Assembly: GCA_050084515.1 (NCBI GenBank)
Contig: CM114271.1
Span: forward strand, 24,552,001-24,616,000
Direction of reading: 5' to 3'
Length of the DNA: 64,000 nucleotides
Source of the DNA: Blasia pusilla
Taxonomy: Eukaryota > Marchantiophyta > Marchantiopsida > Blasiales
The notes beneath the pieces were generated by a model. The model did no database searches. It saw only the letters and a program-made list of their open reading frames with translations, and was not told the origin of the DNA. Both the position numbers and the translations under genes were made by a program. Below, in pieces: positions 33,901 through 46,600 of the stretch (position 1 is its first letter; every line of letters starts with the position of its first letter).

Positions 33901-34344
33901 TTGATTTGCAAATATTTCTTTGTTTCACAAGTGGCAATTGGAGAATAAAAAAATATTTCATATGCTACGGGCATCAAAAAAAAAAAATTGAAATTGTTTG
34001 CAATATCATTAATCTTTTCATGTGCTATACACTAGCAAAAGCCCTTAAAACACTTTTTTTATTTCCCGTGCAACGCTTGGCACCTTATTTTTGTACCATA
34101 GAATCATTAGTCTAGATTCATAAACATTAGTGTGGATTAATCATGATTCACACCGATCTGTAAGTGCACTTGTTGTCTTCAAGAGGGTTTTTTTTCTGCC
34201 CTAAGTATGAAAAGTATTTCCGTCTTGTTTAAATGTAATGTGTCTTCTTTCTTGCTTCCCGTAGCATGTGAAATATTTTCTTGTTGCCTAGTTGCCACAT
34301 GTCAAACGAAGAGGTGTTTGCAAATCAAGAAGGCACTCTCCCAT
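33873..34344. mobile_element. MITE of about 470 bp with terminal inverted repeats of about 100 bp
   Basis: The left end (TATATTATTATTGGAAAGTC, then CTTGATTTGCAAATATTTC, a GTGGCAATTGG block and ATATTTCATATGCTACGGG) is matched in reverse by 34240-34344. There is no coding capacity. Other full or partial members lie at 39608-40063, 14383, 35080-35172, 38640-38735 and 53060-53140. Superfamily is not assignable because a target duplication is unclear. Confidence 0.75.
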
Positions 34345-35589
34345 AATAATATAAATGATAACATTAAATTAGTGGACATGCGGTGAATAAAGTTTAATGT
34401 TCAAAAAGATAACAAAAAATAAGAAACTAGAATTTTCTTACAATACGTCTAACTTGGCTTAGGAAAATTTTCATATATTTTCATTTTTTAATTTTGGAAA
34501 AATACATTTATCCCTTTTCCAATCCCCATCTTTCAATAAGTTGAAGAAAATCACTCGTTTTGATGTTTTTTTCCCAAAAGAGGGATTACAATTTTCTCCC
34601 AATCAAACATGAAAAAAAATAGTGTACAAAGAAGATTTCTTTCAATTTTCTTAAGAGTATTTCCTGTCCCCATTAGCGTCCCTTTATCCTTTTCACTTTT
34701 CCCCAAAGTATGGATGAATTTTCCCTCAAAAAAATTTCTAATTAATTTTTGTTATAAAATTTTTTGCATGAAACTTTTTAAAATAATTTTTAATTTTCAA
34801 ATCATAAAAGATAATAAAAATGAGGGAGACCCTAAGAGAATTTATTATTAATAAAATTAATAATTCCTAAAAGTAACCTAATTATTAAAACCTTCCCCAT
34901 TCTTGTTTTTTGTTTATTATAGGGTAAAATTTTCAAAAAAAGAAAACATGAAGCGGATTCATGGACAAACTAGATATCGTTCATTTATTGGTCTTCAGAG
35001 TGAGAAAACGTACTAAATAGTTTGAAAATTAAGAAGGTGTTCTCCCATAACACTTTGTCTCTAAAATATTTTCTACACGTAATATAAAAATTATTTTCTT
35101 GTTCTCCGAGTGCCACGTGTCAATTAAAGGTGCAATTGAAAATCAGAAAGGTGTTCTCCCTAAATAATATAGATGGCTTCTTTTCCCCTTATTTCCTCTC
35201 TTCCTTTACTAAACACTAAATTTCCTTTGGATTTCATGTCCATCTTTATATTCATGTTTTGTTTCCTTATACTAAAGAGTTGTTTGCACTCTCTTCCTCT
35301 CACTAAATTAGGGTCTAGTTTTTTTTCATTTTTAGGGTGTGGCCTTAGTGTTCCCAAACCTTAGTCCCCTCCTTGTATTTCCGATGAGTTCTTTCCCCTT
35401 CTTTTATTCATGTTTTGTATCCTCTTATTGAATTCGTTGTACAAACTACTTGTTTGTGCTCTTTCCTTCCTACCAAATTGGCATTCCCTCTTTCTTTCTT
35501 TCTTTTCTTTTTTAGGATATGGCCTTAAGTTTCCCCAAGTCTTGATCCCCTCCTTCTATTTCCGTTGGGTTCTCTCCTCTTCTTTATGG

Positions 35590-36092
35590 CCCTCACTAGT
35601 AGTCGATTTCGAGGGCATATGTTACAAAATTAAATTTATTTTGCAAGTAACTTCTCAACCGTCCAATGTGAATAGAGATGTGATTACAACCCTCACTAGT
35701 AGTCAATTCCAAGTGCAGATGCTGCATTCGGAATGCAAGTTATTTTGCAAGTAATTTCTCAACCATACGATGTGAATAGAGATGTGAGCCGTAATAAAAA
35801 CATCTGAACTCACTCTGTATAAGTTAGATATTTTTGTGCTAATAATTTCTCTCTTATTTCTCCACATAATGTTACTCCCCCGTCTTCCGTTTCTCCACGC
35901 GGTGTTACCCCCGTGTTTATGCCCCTCCATGCGGTTAGCATTTCTCTTGTCATGTTGTTAGTGTTGTGTTAGTGCTTATTAGAGACTAACACGGAGTATT
36001 TTTTAACATAATGCGTAAAAAAATATTAATACAGCATGTTTAAATGCCGTAATTTTGGTTTTAAAAAACCCAAAACCAGGGCCGCATTACTA
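35590..36092. mobile_element. Helitron-like non-autonomous element (family B)
   Basis: The segment ends CCAAAACCAGGGCCGCATTACTAGT, a CTAG-type 3' terminus. Its beginning (about 100 bp with CCCTCACTAGTAGTC and TTATTTTGCAAGTAA) is duplicated in tandem at about 35592 and 35691. Related segments sit at 40910-41090 and 60840-61127, the latter sharing the terminal GGGCCGCAT. Identification as Helitron rests on the end alone and is tentative. Confidence 0.45.
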
Positions 36093-37636
36093 GTTCATCC
36101 ATGTTTTGAATCCTCTTACTCAATTCATTTCATGAACTAGTTGTTTGTACTCTCTCCTATTATGTTTAAAAATAGCGGATCCATTTTTTGGTCTCTATTG
36201 TTGGATATGCTAGTGAGTACCTCATATATCAAAGATTGGTCCATGACAAAACCATTATTTTTTCCCCTCCTTTTCTCCCTCCCTCTTATTTAAGTTCATT
36301 TCCATCTCCTTCTTCTAATGGAAAAATTATTTCCTTGATTTAATGGTTATTCATAATAATAGAAAATGAATGGTTAGAGCAAAGTGCTTTTGCACAAGAA
36401 TTTTCACTATTGGTATTCATTTTGCATAGGCAAATTCTCTCTAGAAGATTTTCTTATTGTTTCATGTAATGAACTAATTTTCCATTTACCATAATGTTAT
36501 GTATCAAGCAAGTAGACTTTTCAAATGTCACCTGCTCGCTATAGGGTAGATGGAAAATATATATCCACTCCCATGCTAATAGATCTAGAATTTAAGAAAA
36601 ATATGGCTTCTCTAATATAAAATTTTAATAAAAGAATGTATGGAAAAATTAATTATTTGTGTTATACGCAAATGTTTTAGAGTAAGTTTTTTGGTCTGCC
36701 AAACATTTTCTAAAATTTGGCGACAAACTTTAAATCTTGATGCAAACATATGAAGTAAAAATTAAATGGGGAATGTAGGGGTGAGAATCAAAAGGATGCA
36801 TGGTATTTCTACTATTTCCTAGAGTATTATAACTTTTCACCATTTGGAAAAAAATAAATCTTAAATTTTCTCCTTCCATCAATCCCATTCTAGAAGAATT
36901 TATTTTTCATCATTTGTTAATCTCTATTAAACATTTACAAAGAATGAATAATTGGTTATGATTTAGTATAGTTCCTTGCAATCTACATTTATTAGTAGTT
37001 CATCTTGTAACTTTGGTTCAAAGTTGCTTTGAATACAAGTTTAAAATGATGGGAGGGTAGAATATAGGGTTCATGATCTACTGTACCCTATTACGTGTTT
37101 ATTACAAGAAACATAGCATGATTTTAGATTGCATGTTATCAAATAGAGTAACAATGGAGTTTCGAATGTATTTGGGGCTCATATTGCTGATGATTGTAAT
37201 AAATATGTTTATTTTATTTTGTAACAATAAAATTTGTATGATGGGAAAAAGTTGGAGCCACGTGCAAAGATGAACTTGGAGTTGTGGGAGTGAGGGAGAG
37301 CAAGTTGAACTTGGCCAAGGTGAAGTTGGAGCAATACGAACAAGGTAGCAATTCCAAGTTGGTTGAGGGCGTCGTGAAGTATTTACGGCCCCTACAGACA
37401 CTCCTATTTTTTTCCTCTCCATCTAGAATATCCACGTGTCATCCACACACATTCACTAATTACTTTCTCTCCCATCCCTCTTAAAAGGCTGCATACTGGT
37501 TTTGGTAAGTTATCCATCAATGGATTTGCTTGGATCAAATTCGATTTTTCATATAATAGTAGATGAGATGTGGATAAAGTAGTGGTGATGACCACATTTC
37601 TTTTGCTCAACTGGTGAATTTCTTTTGAAGGGACTA

Positions 37637-37726
37637 TGTTTGGAGACTTGTAGCTCTCAAGCTCCTAGACTCAAATACAAGAGAAGTATTTGAGTTCAGG
37701 AGCTTGAGAGCTACAAGTCTCAAACA
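37637..37726. repeat. Long near-perfect foldback (arms about 41 bp, loop 7 bp)
   Basis: GACTTGTAGCTCTCAAGCTC in the left arm (37637-37678) pairs with GAGCTTGAGAGCTACAAGTC in the right arm (37686-37726), and pairing extends to both ends with about three mismatches or bulges. The transcript would fold into one hairpin of miRNA-precursor size. It might equally be a tiny foldback transposon. Confidence 0.85.
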
Positions 37727-39607
37727 CAAGAGAAGTCTTGCACTTAGTTGCAGTAGACGAAAAATTGACATGTTGATTGTAGGAGTAGAAGAAATCTCCA
37801 ATGAGAAGATGACAAGGAGGAGGAACTTATGCCTTATGCCATACATAGTTCTTAAATCCTCGGCTATTTATCTCTTTTTACTCATTCAATTGTGGTTGCA
37901 CAATTTATGTGAAATCTTTGATTGGCAGTGTTAACTAAGAACTCTTGGCTTCTCTTCCCCAACTCTCACCATCCGTAGATTTTTGGGTACACGTGTCATG
38001 ACCGGTCGTAAGCCTAATTCTTGAATCTTCAACCCATTTAATAATGCATCCTTTAATGTCGTTGACTGAGGTTATAGCCTACGTTGCACAATCTTCTTTC
38101 ATCCTTTTTCCATATCAAATTTGATTTTTTATGTAGAGAATAAGTTACAATTTAGGACTACAAATATTATTCAATCTTCACAAAGAGTTGAATAGAAAAT
38201 TCCAAAAAGATGTTCTATTATCCAAGAAGACGCATTCTCCGTCTTAGCATATGCATTCAAGAAAGTATAATGGTCAATCTATGCTTGTGCATTGTGTAGG
38301 CACTATGACTAGCACCCATTATCATAATAGTTTCTAAGATTTATGATAAATCGTTGTAATTATAAGGAATAGATGTCTTATATTTCTTAGAGGGAAAACA
38401 AGACAAGGATCTTCTTCCTTTTTATAAATTTCATCTATGGGTGTTTTAAAAATAAATCATGGATATGTCTAAAGTAAGTTCTGCCATAATTATGGTATGA
38501 TTTATCCTAATAGTCGCACCCAACCTAAGAGGTGAAAAGAAGTAACATTGTTTGCACATATTGCGGTGCAAATATGCAATATGGGAAGGAACCAAGAGAT
38601 TAATCATATTGCACATGAATGAATTCTTTTTTTCTTATTGCACATAAAATGAGAAATATGTTGTAGTACGCTCATTGCCATGTGTCAAGCATATAGGTAT
38701 TTGTAAATCAAGAAGCAACTCTTCCTTAACATGTGACATGAAAAATGTATCTTGCTATAAATATGTTGAGAGGTCAAACACTCTCACTTTACGTGTTTGT
38801 CTTTTAATTCTAAATAATTTTACATGGAAGAAGAGATTTGAAGATAATGAAGAGATATTTGAAAATTGTGAAGTTGTTGAGGAAAAAATAAAAAATTTAT
38901 GAAGCAAAGGACTTGGCCTAAGAACCAAGAATTATATGGAGTGGACATAATCATGAATAGTGGTCATAAAAAGCCCTATATCGTGATGACATATATAGAA
39001 CATTTTACAAGGGTGATTCCATAAATTTAATGTGAGATCTCTATCATCATTAAACCAATTTTCATGGATTTTAAAGTTTCAATGATAGACTTACAATGAT
39101 TCTAACTTCTAAAGTTTATTTCCTTGACAAAAAACTCAAACCATATACCAAAATTAATTAAAAAGTCAGTCATAGACATTTAAAAAAAATGATGGGTTAA
39201 AATTGGATTAAAAAACAAGAAAGCCTTTGATATTCTTGAATGATGGGTCATAATTGTATTCCCAATGTTCCATGATTACATAAAAAATTCTCGAGTATTG
39301 TCGGTGCTATGCACATGCGATAATTCTCGAAATTCAAAAAAACTCCATTCTGGTATCTCCCTTCCCCTCCTCCCTTAACTTACCTCTCTCCTCTTAACCT
39401 TTAACTTAACTCCCTCCCTTAAATTAACATATATCTGCATCAAAAGAATCCTGAAACAAAGGATAAGTGTCAATAGTACGAGGAAGTATTTTCTAAACTC
39501 ATCCTCTCTCATTAGTATAGATGATTTCACAATTGAAATCCAAAAAAATCAACAATCTAGAAGTATCATGATATTTAAATTAGAGTATGGCAGTATACAA
39601 GAGAAAT

Positions 39608-40063
39608 CTATATTATTATTGGAGAGTGCCTTCTTGATTTGCAAGAATCTCTTTGGTTGACATGTGGCAACCGGACAACATGCGAATGTTTCCTCCCTCT
39701 AAGGGCAACAAGAAAACGATTTCCCTTCACTTTCGTGCAAGGTACAAGCTGCCCACTAGTCATACTTATATAGAGATTGAAGGGGAATTTTGAGTATTTG
39801 TAAGTGGTCTTAGTAGTCAAAGAATATTCACAAGAAATTGATTTAGATTATGATTTGATCTGTCATTGAATAGCAAAGAGGATAAGACTTATAACGATTA
39901 TAACTATTAGTGTAAGGCCCGCGGCCTACAAGGATTTGTCATGCTTCACATAAGTTCAAAATTTTGCCATCCCGAAAATATTTGCTTGTTGCTCGAGTGT
40001 CGTGTGTCAATCAAAGAAGTGTTTAAAATTAAAGAAGGTGTTCTCCCATAATAATATCGATGA
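39608..40063. mobile_element. MITE of about 455 bp, same family as 33873-34344
   Basis: The left end has ATATTATTATTGGAGAGTGC and CTTCTTGATTTGCAAGA with GACATGTGGCAACCGG; the right end at about 39975-40063 is its diverged reverse complement (TTGCTTGTTGCTCGAG, then GAAGGTGTTCTCCCATAATA). No ORF of substance. The ATTTGCAA core is less conserved at the right end. Confidence 0.7.
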
Positions 40064-40110
40064 TGATGAATAATCCATATAAAAACATGTCATTTTCAAG
40101 TGCATTTGTT

Positions 40111-40223
40111 GGGCAGTTTGAAGGAGAAAATTGATATTTATATTGTGAAGATTGATACTTATGTAAACTATACATTGTGAAGATTTTCTCCTTCAAACTG
40201 CCCTAGTTTACATAAGTATCAAT
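40111..40223. repeat. Two interleaved inverted repeats
   Basis: GGGCAGTTTGAAGGAGAAAA (40111-40130) is repeated inverted at 40184-40203, and ATTGATACTTATGTAAACT (40151-40169) is repeated inverted at 40205-40223. Because the pairs interleave, only one stem can form at a time, or a pseudoknot could form. Confidence 0.9.
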
Positions 40224-41594
40224 TGATACTATGTAAACTATACTCCCTATTAATGCAAAGTGAACTAGCCCATCCATAAAGAGGGAGAGAGACCTTAGAG
40301 CTAAATAAGTAATTTTGTTTTCTTTGAGTGTACTAAGAATTTTCCAAATATGGAAAATAAATTAGGAGATGATTGTCCTTCATAAAGTACACTACATCTA
40401 AAAGTGAACATGTACACTTACTCTAGACAACTTTGGGAATGAGTGTGGACCATTGGAAAGAAACATCCTATATTTGGAAGATTGTCTTGTCCACCACTTT
40501 CAAAACAAGTGTCAATTTTTGAGAGGACTTGTCTAAAACACACCCAACCATCTTTTATCATTTCATGATCAAACACTTTTTCCAAAGCATATGCACCACT
40601 CCCGAAAGATATTACATAGTGATCACAAAAGGCACACCCCTACAAATTGAACCCGACATGCATGCTCAAGTAGTCCACCTCTTGATCCTATGGATGATCT
40701 CAGTCACATGGAAACACATAAAGACACCCACCAAGTAAAAACATTCATCATTTACAAACAAAAGGAGGAGGCATAAACTTCCAAAACCCTACTCATAGGA
40801 TAAGAAGACTCATTGTGTGTTTCTTCCTATTATGGCAAGCACCATAGATTTCTTGATGATGGCTTTTTTTCATGATCATAGATAGCATAGGATATGGTGA
40901 TTGATTGTTACGGCCCCTACTATAGTCGAGCCCCGAGTGCACAGGCTGCAAAATACAAATTATTTTGCACCTTCCTCAACCCTCCGATGACATTTGACGT
41001 GAATTTTTAGTTGTCCTATTGAAATTTGACCTTTCATAACCAATCACTCCCCGTGTTACTATTAATTAGACTCTCCTCCGTTCTTCTCCATGTCGTGCCC
41101 TGTTAATTCCACGTCGGAACCTCGGAACTCGAAGCGCCTTAAGTACGTGCCTTCGTCCCTTCCCGCAACTAATGTTAATCTCCTGGAGTTTCTTTCGGTT
41201 GTGTTACGATGAGTCTTCTCCAAACCCTCTTTCCGAACCTCTTTAAAAATCCAAGGGGGTAGGAACCACAAGATATTAAGATCCAATTTTGAGGCTGCCA
41301 CACCATCCCCACATGGAGAAGGAGCAAAAGGGAGAGAGAGTAAAGGGGCCAAGGAAAGATGCACTTCGATAAAAACGAGTGATGGAAAACCCATCGGAAA
41401 TACAAAAGAGGGGGACTCAAAGAGTCAAAACCTGAAGGCCACCAACACGACCAGAAAAGGAAGAAGGGGGCATTCCCGTTCCATGGACCTTATGTGATCC
41501 GAGGGGAGCACGCTCCCCTCAAAAGGGGCCAAGGTACTAAAGGTAAAGTAAAGGGGCCAAGGTACTAAAGGTAGCTTTACGGCTACTGCAGTGG
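40224..41594. other. Intergenic DNA
   Basis: No supported gene. A Helitron-like family B fragment occupies about 40910-41090 (CGAGTGCACAGGCTGCAAAA). At 41521-41574 a 27-29 bp unit, AAAGGGGCCAAGGTACTAAAG, is duplicated in tandem. Confidence 0.55.
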
Positions 41595-43622
41595 CCTCCT
41601 TTAGGCGACGAATGCGCCGGGCGCAGACAATTTGGCGGACATGGCTGCGTAAGCGCACGGGGGAGTCAAGACGCCGTCCGTGACGTGGCAGCGCTTTCGT
41701 GGGCTCCGTCGGACGCGGAGCGCTCCCAGCCTTTCGATTCCGGATGCACGGCGCGCAGCGCCCTGCAGCTCCATGTCTCCACGTGGCCTGCTAGCATTGG
41801 AGGCCTCCCTTCGGCAGTCAGCACCAGCATCCGCCGTCGAGCTTCCGCGGACGCCCACCAGATCCACGGCTCACAGCGCCGTCCTCCCACCTGGCCGACG
41901 CGCATTGGCTAACCCACCCTACCGCCCGCATCCGATCCGCCGTCCAGCTACCGCGGACGCGAAGCAACCGCATTCCGGCGACTGCGACCTCCGCGATAGG
42001 TTTTTGACCGCGCCCCTGTAGCCCCGGTCCTCCTCAGTAATAATCATAATCGATAATAATAATAAATAATAAAGCGTCCCTCCACCCCACCCCCCCCCTC
42101 TCTCTCTTTGTTTGTGTGTCTGGTTGGTGGTATTCGCTTCACGAAAGGACGGACGACTCGCGAGGGTCGGAGCTAGGAAGCGGACTATCTACGAGGAGAG
42201 AGCTGCGAGAGCCTGTAATGGGGCGTGGGGAGGGGTGGTGCGGTAGAGTGGATGGGTTGAGCGATTGGGCGAGGCGTGGGGTGTGAAGGAGGGAGAGATG
42301 GCGATCGGGATTGGGAGCGAGGTGCGGAGGTCGAGGTTGGGGATCGGAGAGGCCCCGATGTGAGGACAACGAGTGGGAGATTTCGGGAGCGCGTCAATTT
42401 TTGGGGTGCTCGTGGCTGTCAAGTTTGTGCGCTTGTGTTTCGACCGGCGGGTGCGCTGTGTTGCCTCTGCTGCCTCTGCCGCGCGGTGGTGGGGAAATCG
42501 ACAAGGTGAGGTCGAGAGGATTAGGGAGAGGGAGAGGGAGAGAGCACTGGGTGGTCAGGAACTGGTCGCGTGATAGGACGGCCCTCTTGTTTGGACGCGG
42601 TTTGTAGGTGATCTTACGGGGTGTGGTGGACGGATGAGCTGCCAGTCGCCGAATTACCTTAGCAAATTGCAGGGGGAGTGAAGTCGGTGATCGCGACCAG
42701 CTGAAGAGGGAAGTGTGTGGTGGTGGCGGAAGTGAAGTGCCAATCTGGGAAATCTGCCGCGGGTGTCTTCTTCTCTGGAGTGCGGCGGAATGGTTGCGTA
42801 TATCGAGCGTGAATCGGAGTGAGGGAGGACTCGGACAAGGAGAGTAGATTTTTTTTCGGATCTGAGGAAGAGGGGTGTCCTTTTGGCACGCATGAGTTGG
42901 CGTAGATGACGGTGGAAAGAGACTGTGTGGCGTAAGGACTGTTGTTCAGGCTTCCACAGGAATTCGGTTGGTCACATCTTCCCGTCATTTTCTTCTGCAG
43001 CCCTCTACATTACGAAGAGCTCTATCCGAGCCCAACTAGTCAACAAAGAGCTGCTGAACTTTAGGTCGTGAGCTTCAAGGTGGGAATTGCAGTTCTCCTG
43101 TGCGCAGGGTCTTGGTCCAAGAAATGCTATTTAGGTCTCGGTGTTCTTCGTGCATTTGGGTTACTGTCAGGACCAGCCTCGACGACTTCGACGACAAAAA
43201 ATGAAGATTTTTCTGCAATTGATCGGCGCAGACGAAGCTGCCGGTTGAGCTTAACCCTACTGTGCTACATTGTGCATATTAGCTGGTAAAGAAGCGAGGG
43301 ATTCGGGCACTCTACTCCATCTCTCTACTCCGAAACTGTCTCATGAACTTCAGGTTTCCAGAAGATCGGATGCAGGTGACAGAGCATGTTGACTGACGGG
43401 TACAGGGCTATGCGCGGTTTCCGGGGGTCATAGGCAGGGATTTGTTGGAAATTGATGCTTTGGAGGCCTATCCACTTTTCATGTCGAAACGATGCTTTGG
43501 AGCGTAGTAATGACAGTGCCTTCTTCTGTGTCTCTTCAGAGTCGAGTCGAGGGGCGCCTGCTGGCAGCGGAGGAGATACACCTTCTTCCGCTTCCCGGAG
43601 CCGCAAAAGTTGAAAGGGTACG
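41595..43622 (+). promoter_or_regulatory. Probable promoter and 5' untranslated region of the gene at 43.6 kb
   Basis: A GC-rich stretch (41.6-42.0 kb) is followed by an A/T-rich AATAATAATAAATAATAAAG (42056-42075), a C- and TC-rich tract (42082-42110) and then a purine-rich leader. A possible 5' UTR intron runs from CGACAAG before GTGAGG near 42506 to CTTCTGCAG near 43000. Opposing ORFs here look like composition effects. The transcription start is not determined. Confidence 0.4.
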
Positions 43623-46600
43623 ATGCCTGTATGGGTAATTTTTGTCGTGGCCGGAATTCTTTTGGTGGCAGGGCTGGTATTGGTAATTGCCATTCATATT
43701 TTGGACGTACATGCAGAGGAGCAATGTGCGCACCTACACGATCTCACCCACCGCTCTCTGCAGCAAAATCAAACTCAGAGTCACTATCAGTATCGTTGTG
43801 GAGATTCGCAACTGTGTTGTGTGTGTGGTAGTGTGAGAAACCGTCGCCCACAAGGTAACAATGGGGGCAACACTATTTCTCGGCCGAAAAGTTGCACTAG
43901 AACATCGACAGGAGGGGCCCTGCTGCAGCCGCTAATGGATGCCGCCTACGGGAAGACTTCTTTGGGTTCTGGATCATTGGATTGTTTCTCGGGACTCACT
44001 AGCAGGCGGAATGCTGCGGCCAGTGGGCTTCAAGGTGGATGGTTTAATACTCGGAATCTTTTTCGTAGCAATGGAGGTTCCCGAGAGTTACATGGCAAAT
44101 CAGAGTTGGACAGCGCACAATCATCTGTTTCAGTAGCTGCAGTTGCTTCTGCAGCCTCAGGCAGTTCAAGTTCGGCAGGACCTTTTGCTTCGACCAGCCG
44201 GACAGTCGGATCATCGGTTTCTGGTTCCATGACTACTATTACAGCTACCATTACCACTACAGGTGCTCCTTCAAGCGCTCCTTCGACGTCTACTACTAGG
44301 CCCCAGGCTTCTTCTGGTAGTATTGGGACAGAAGGAGACTGGAAACCATTGCCTCAAAGGAGACTTGTGCTGGAAATATTGATGTCCCCTTCTGGCGCCG
44401 CAGACGGCCAAGGAGGGACTCTGCCCCGGGCCACAGGAGTAAGGTTGAAATTGGAGACAAATGCCAGCTTAGAGAGTCTTGCTAGTCTAGCTTCCGCAGC
44501 ATCCTCTGGAGTGGAAAGCTCTTTTCAATTACAAGAAGCAGAAACCTCAGCGTTTAGAGCGGGGCTCGCCAGCACATCCTGCGGCACAATGCCGGTAGTT
44601 GATGCGATCGCTAGCAGGATTAACGATTCAGCAGGCAACGAAGGTTCTTCGAATAGAGTCTTGAGTTCAAACACTCAAATGTGCAGCAGTCACGCGGGCC
44701 TTGGGCCTTCGTCTTTAATGGAATCTTACAAGAGAGAATCAGCCTCTCAAGGAGTTAGTACAGCAATGTGCAATCCAAACGTAGCAAACAAGGTTAGTAC
44801 CACTGATGACTGTCTAGAAAATAATTACTACACGCCTCCGATGGAGACCGCAAACTGTTCGAGTCAACTCGACAAGAAAGGATCTATTTCAGGCTCGTCT
44901 ACTAGCATGGCTATTGCCACCACTGGGATTAGTAATTCATCCTCTATGGTTGCCAACAAGAGCAGGCCAAATAGTCAAATGGCTGGTGTAGCCTCCATGA
45001 CTAAACCAAAGGTTAAGGTTGGGTCAGGCAGCACAAATGCAAGCTTGGGTAGTAATCTTTCTGCATTAGTTCCAGGATGCGGAACTTCTGGTGGTCCGAA
45101 TGCCACTCCTGCCAAAGGCGCTCACAATCAGGCTTCTTTCAACTCGTCCTTGGATGGTCTGGGGTCGTTGCGGATCAGTGTCCTCGATGGGGGCACCAAA
45201 AGTAAATTAATGAAGGACTGCTCAAAGGGTGTTACAGCTGAAATTGCGTCAGCCTTGGCTGCTCTGAATGTTGAGTCTATTGGAGGGAAAGGGGTAGGTA
45301 TGGGTTCGGCTCTTGGAGTTGGAGGGGCTTCGTCAGATACAACAGTTAAAGTTGAAAAGGTGGATGCTCCACAAGAAGAGGAAATTATTGGAGAAGGAAG
45401 TGGGTCTGATCAAGTTGTTGAGGAGGGAGACGAAAATCAGCTTCCTGTACATGTTAAAGGAGAAACAGTTGAGGAGGATGAGATAGATGGTATTAAGAAG
45501 GAAAAGCGGAAGAAGAAGAATCGGGGCAGAAGGCAGAAAGCTAAAGCTGCAGCTGTTGCAGCTGCAGCTGCTAGTGTAGATGAGCAGTACCGACATTCAC
45601 ATGAGAAGCACTGTGTAGGGGCTGTTGAAAATGCAAATATAGTAACTGAGGTTGAAGTTGGTTGCATTTGTGGAACACCTAAAGGGTCCTGTCATTCTAT
45701 TGGCTGTCCATACCCTTTCACTTCATCAGGAAGTATGGTACAACGCAAAATCAAGGAGCAGTATGATGAACTTGTGCGATCAAACATTGCAAAGACTCTC
45801 ACACTTGCCCAGGTGCGTTTCCCTGATTTGTCACCTTGATCCTCGTCTATGTTGTATGGAGTCCAAATTCAACCAGAGACTATACTCAGTAAGACGTGTT
45901 TGTCTTAGCAATCCATGCAGAGTGATTAGCCTTTATAACTATAAGCTCTGCCTACTGTGTTGCATCAACAAATTGAGGCAGTTCTTCGTTCTCTGCTCCA
46001 CTCACAGGTTTTTACAACGGGTGTTATCACCTAGAACTTTGTCTCATGATAATAATCTGTATCATGGGTTTCTGTATTTCAATTCACAAATATGCGTACT
46101 CTTTAACCAACTTGTTCCTACTTCGTAAATTGTGTCTGAACGTGTCACATCATGTCATCACTCACTGGTTGAGTAGTCTCTCTGACCAAAAAATATTTGG
46201 TGCTCATTTTGTCTCAGGTTGGGCGCTTTACGACGTGCTTAGTGGAGGCAAAATCAGCTCTGCAACAAAAGTAATGGTCTTCACAAAGCATAGTAAATAT
46301 TTGAATCTTTGTGCTTATGAAATTTTAAAGAAACAGCACAACATATTCCAACTCTGACAAATTGCAGCAAATCATGTCAATCGTACTGTCAGTATGTTCA
46401 TCCCTATCTAGTGGTCCAAGGTCTCGGCATTCATGCACTTCTACCTGTGATGGCTTCTTGTGGTCCACCTGGTCGTTAGAGCTTAGTCATTGTCGTGTCG
46501 TTCACCGGCACTTTAAAGTCTCCAGCGGAAGACTGATGATACTGGCACTTTAAAGTTTCCAGCAGAAGATTCATTGTTTGTATCGTTTGGTTGCTGTCAT

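Larger units (their letters stand above)
34345..39607. other. AT-rich intergenic DNA with repeat fragments
   Basis: No supported gene across 5.2 kb; ORFs are short, low-complexity and not conserved-looking. Contents: a lone right end of the MITE family at about 35080-35172, a Helitron-like segment ending at 36092, a foldback at 37637-37726, and a diverged MITE end at about 38640-38735. Confidence 0.6.

Noticed and set aside
41601-42607. Numerous ORFs on both strands upstream of the 43.6-kb gene
   Set aside because: They lie in the GC-rich promoter/leader region, lack motifs and conflict with one another.
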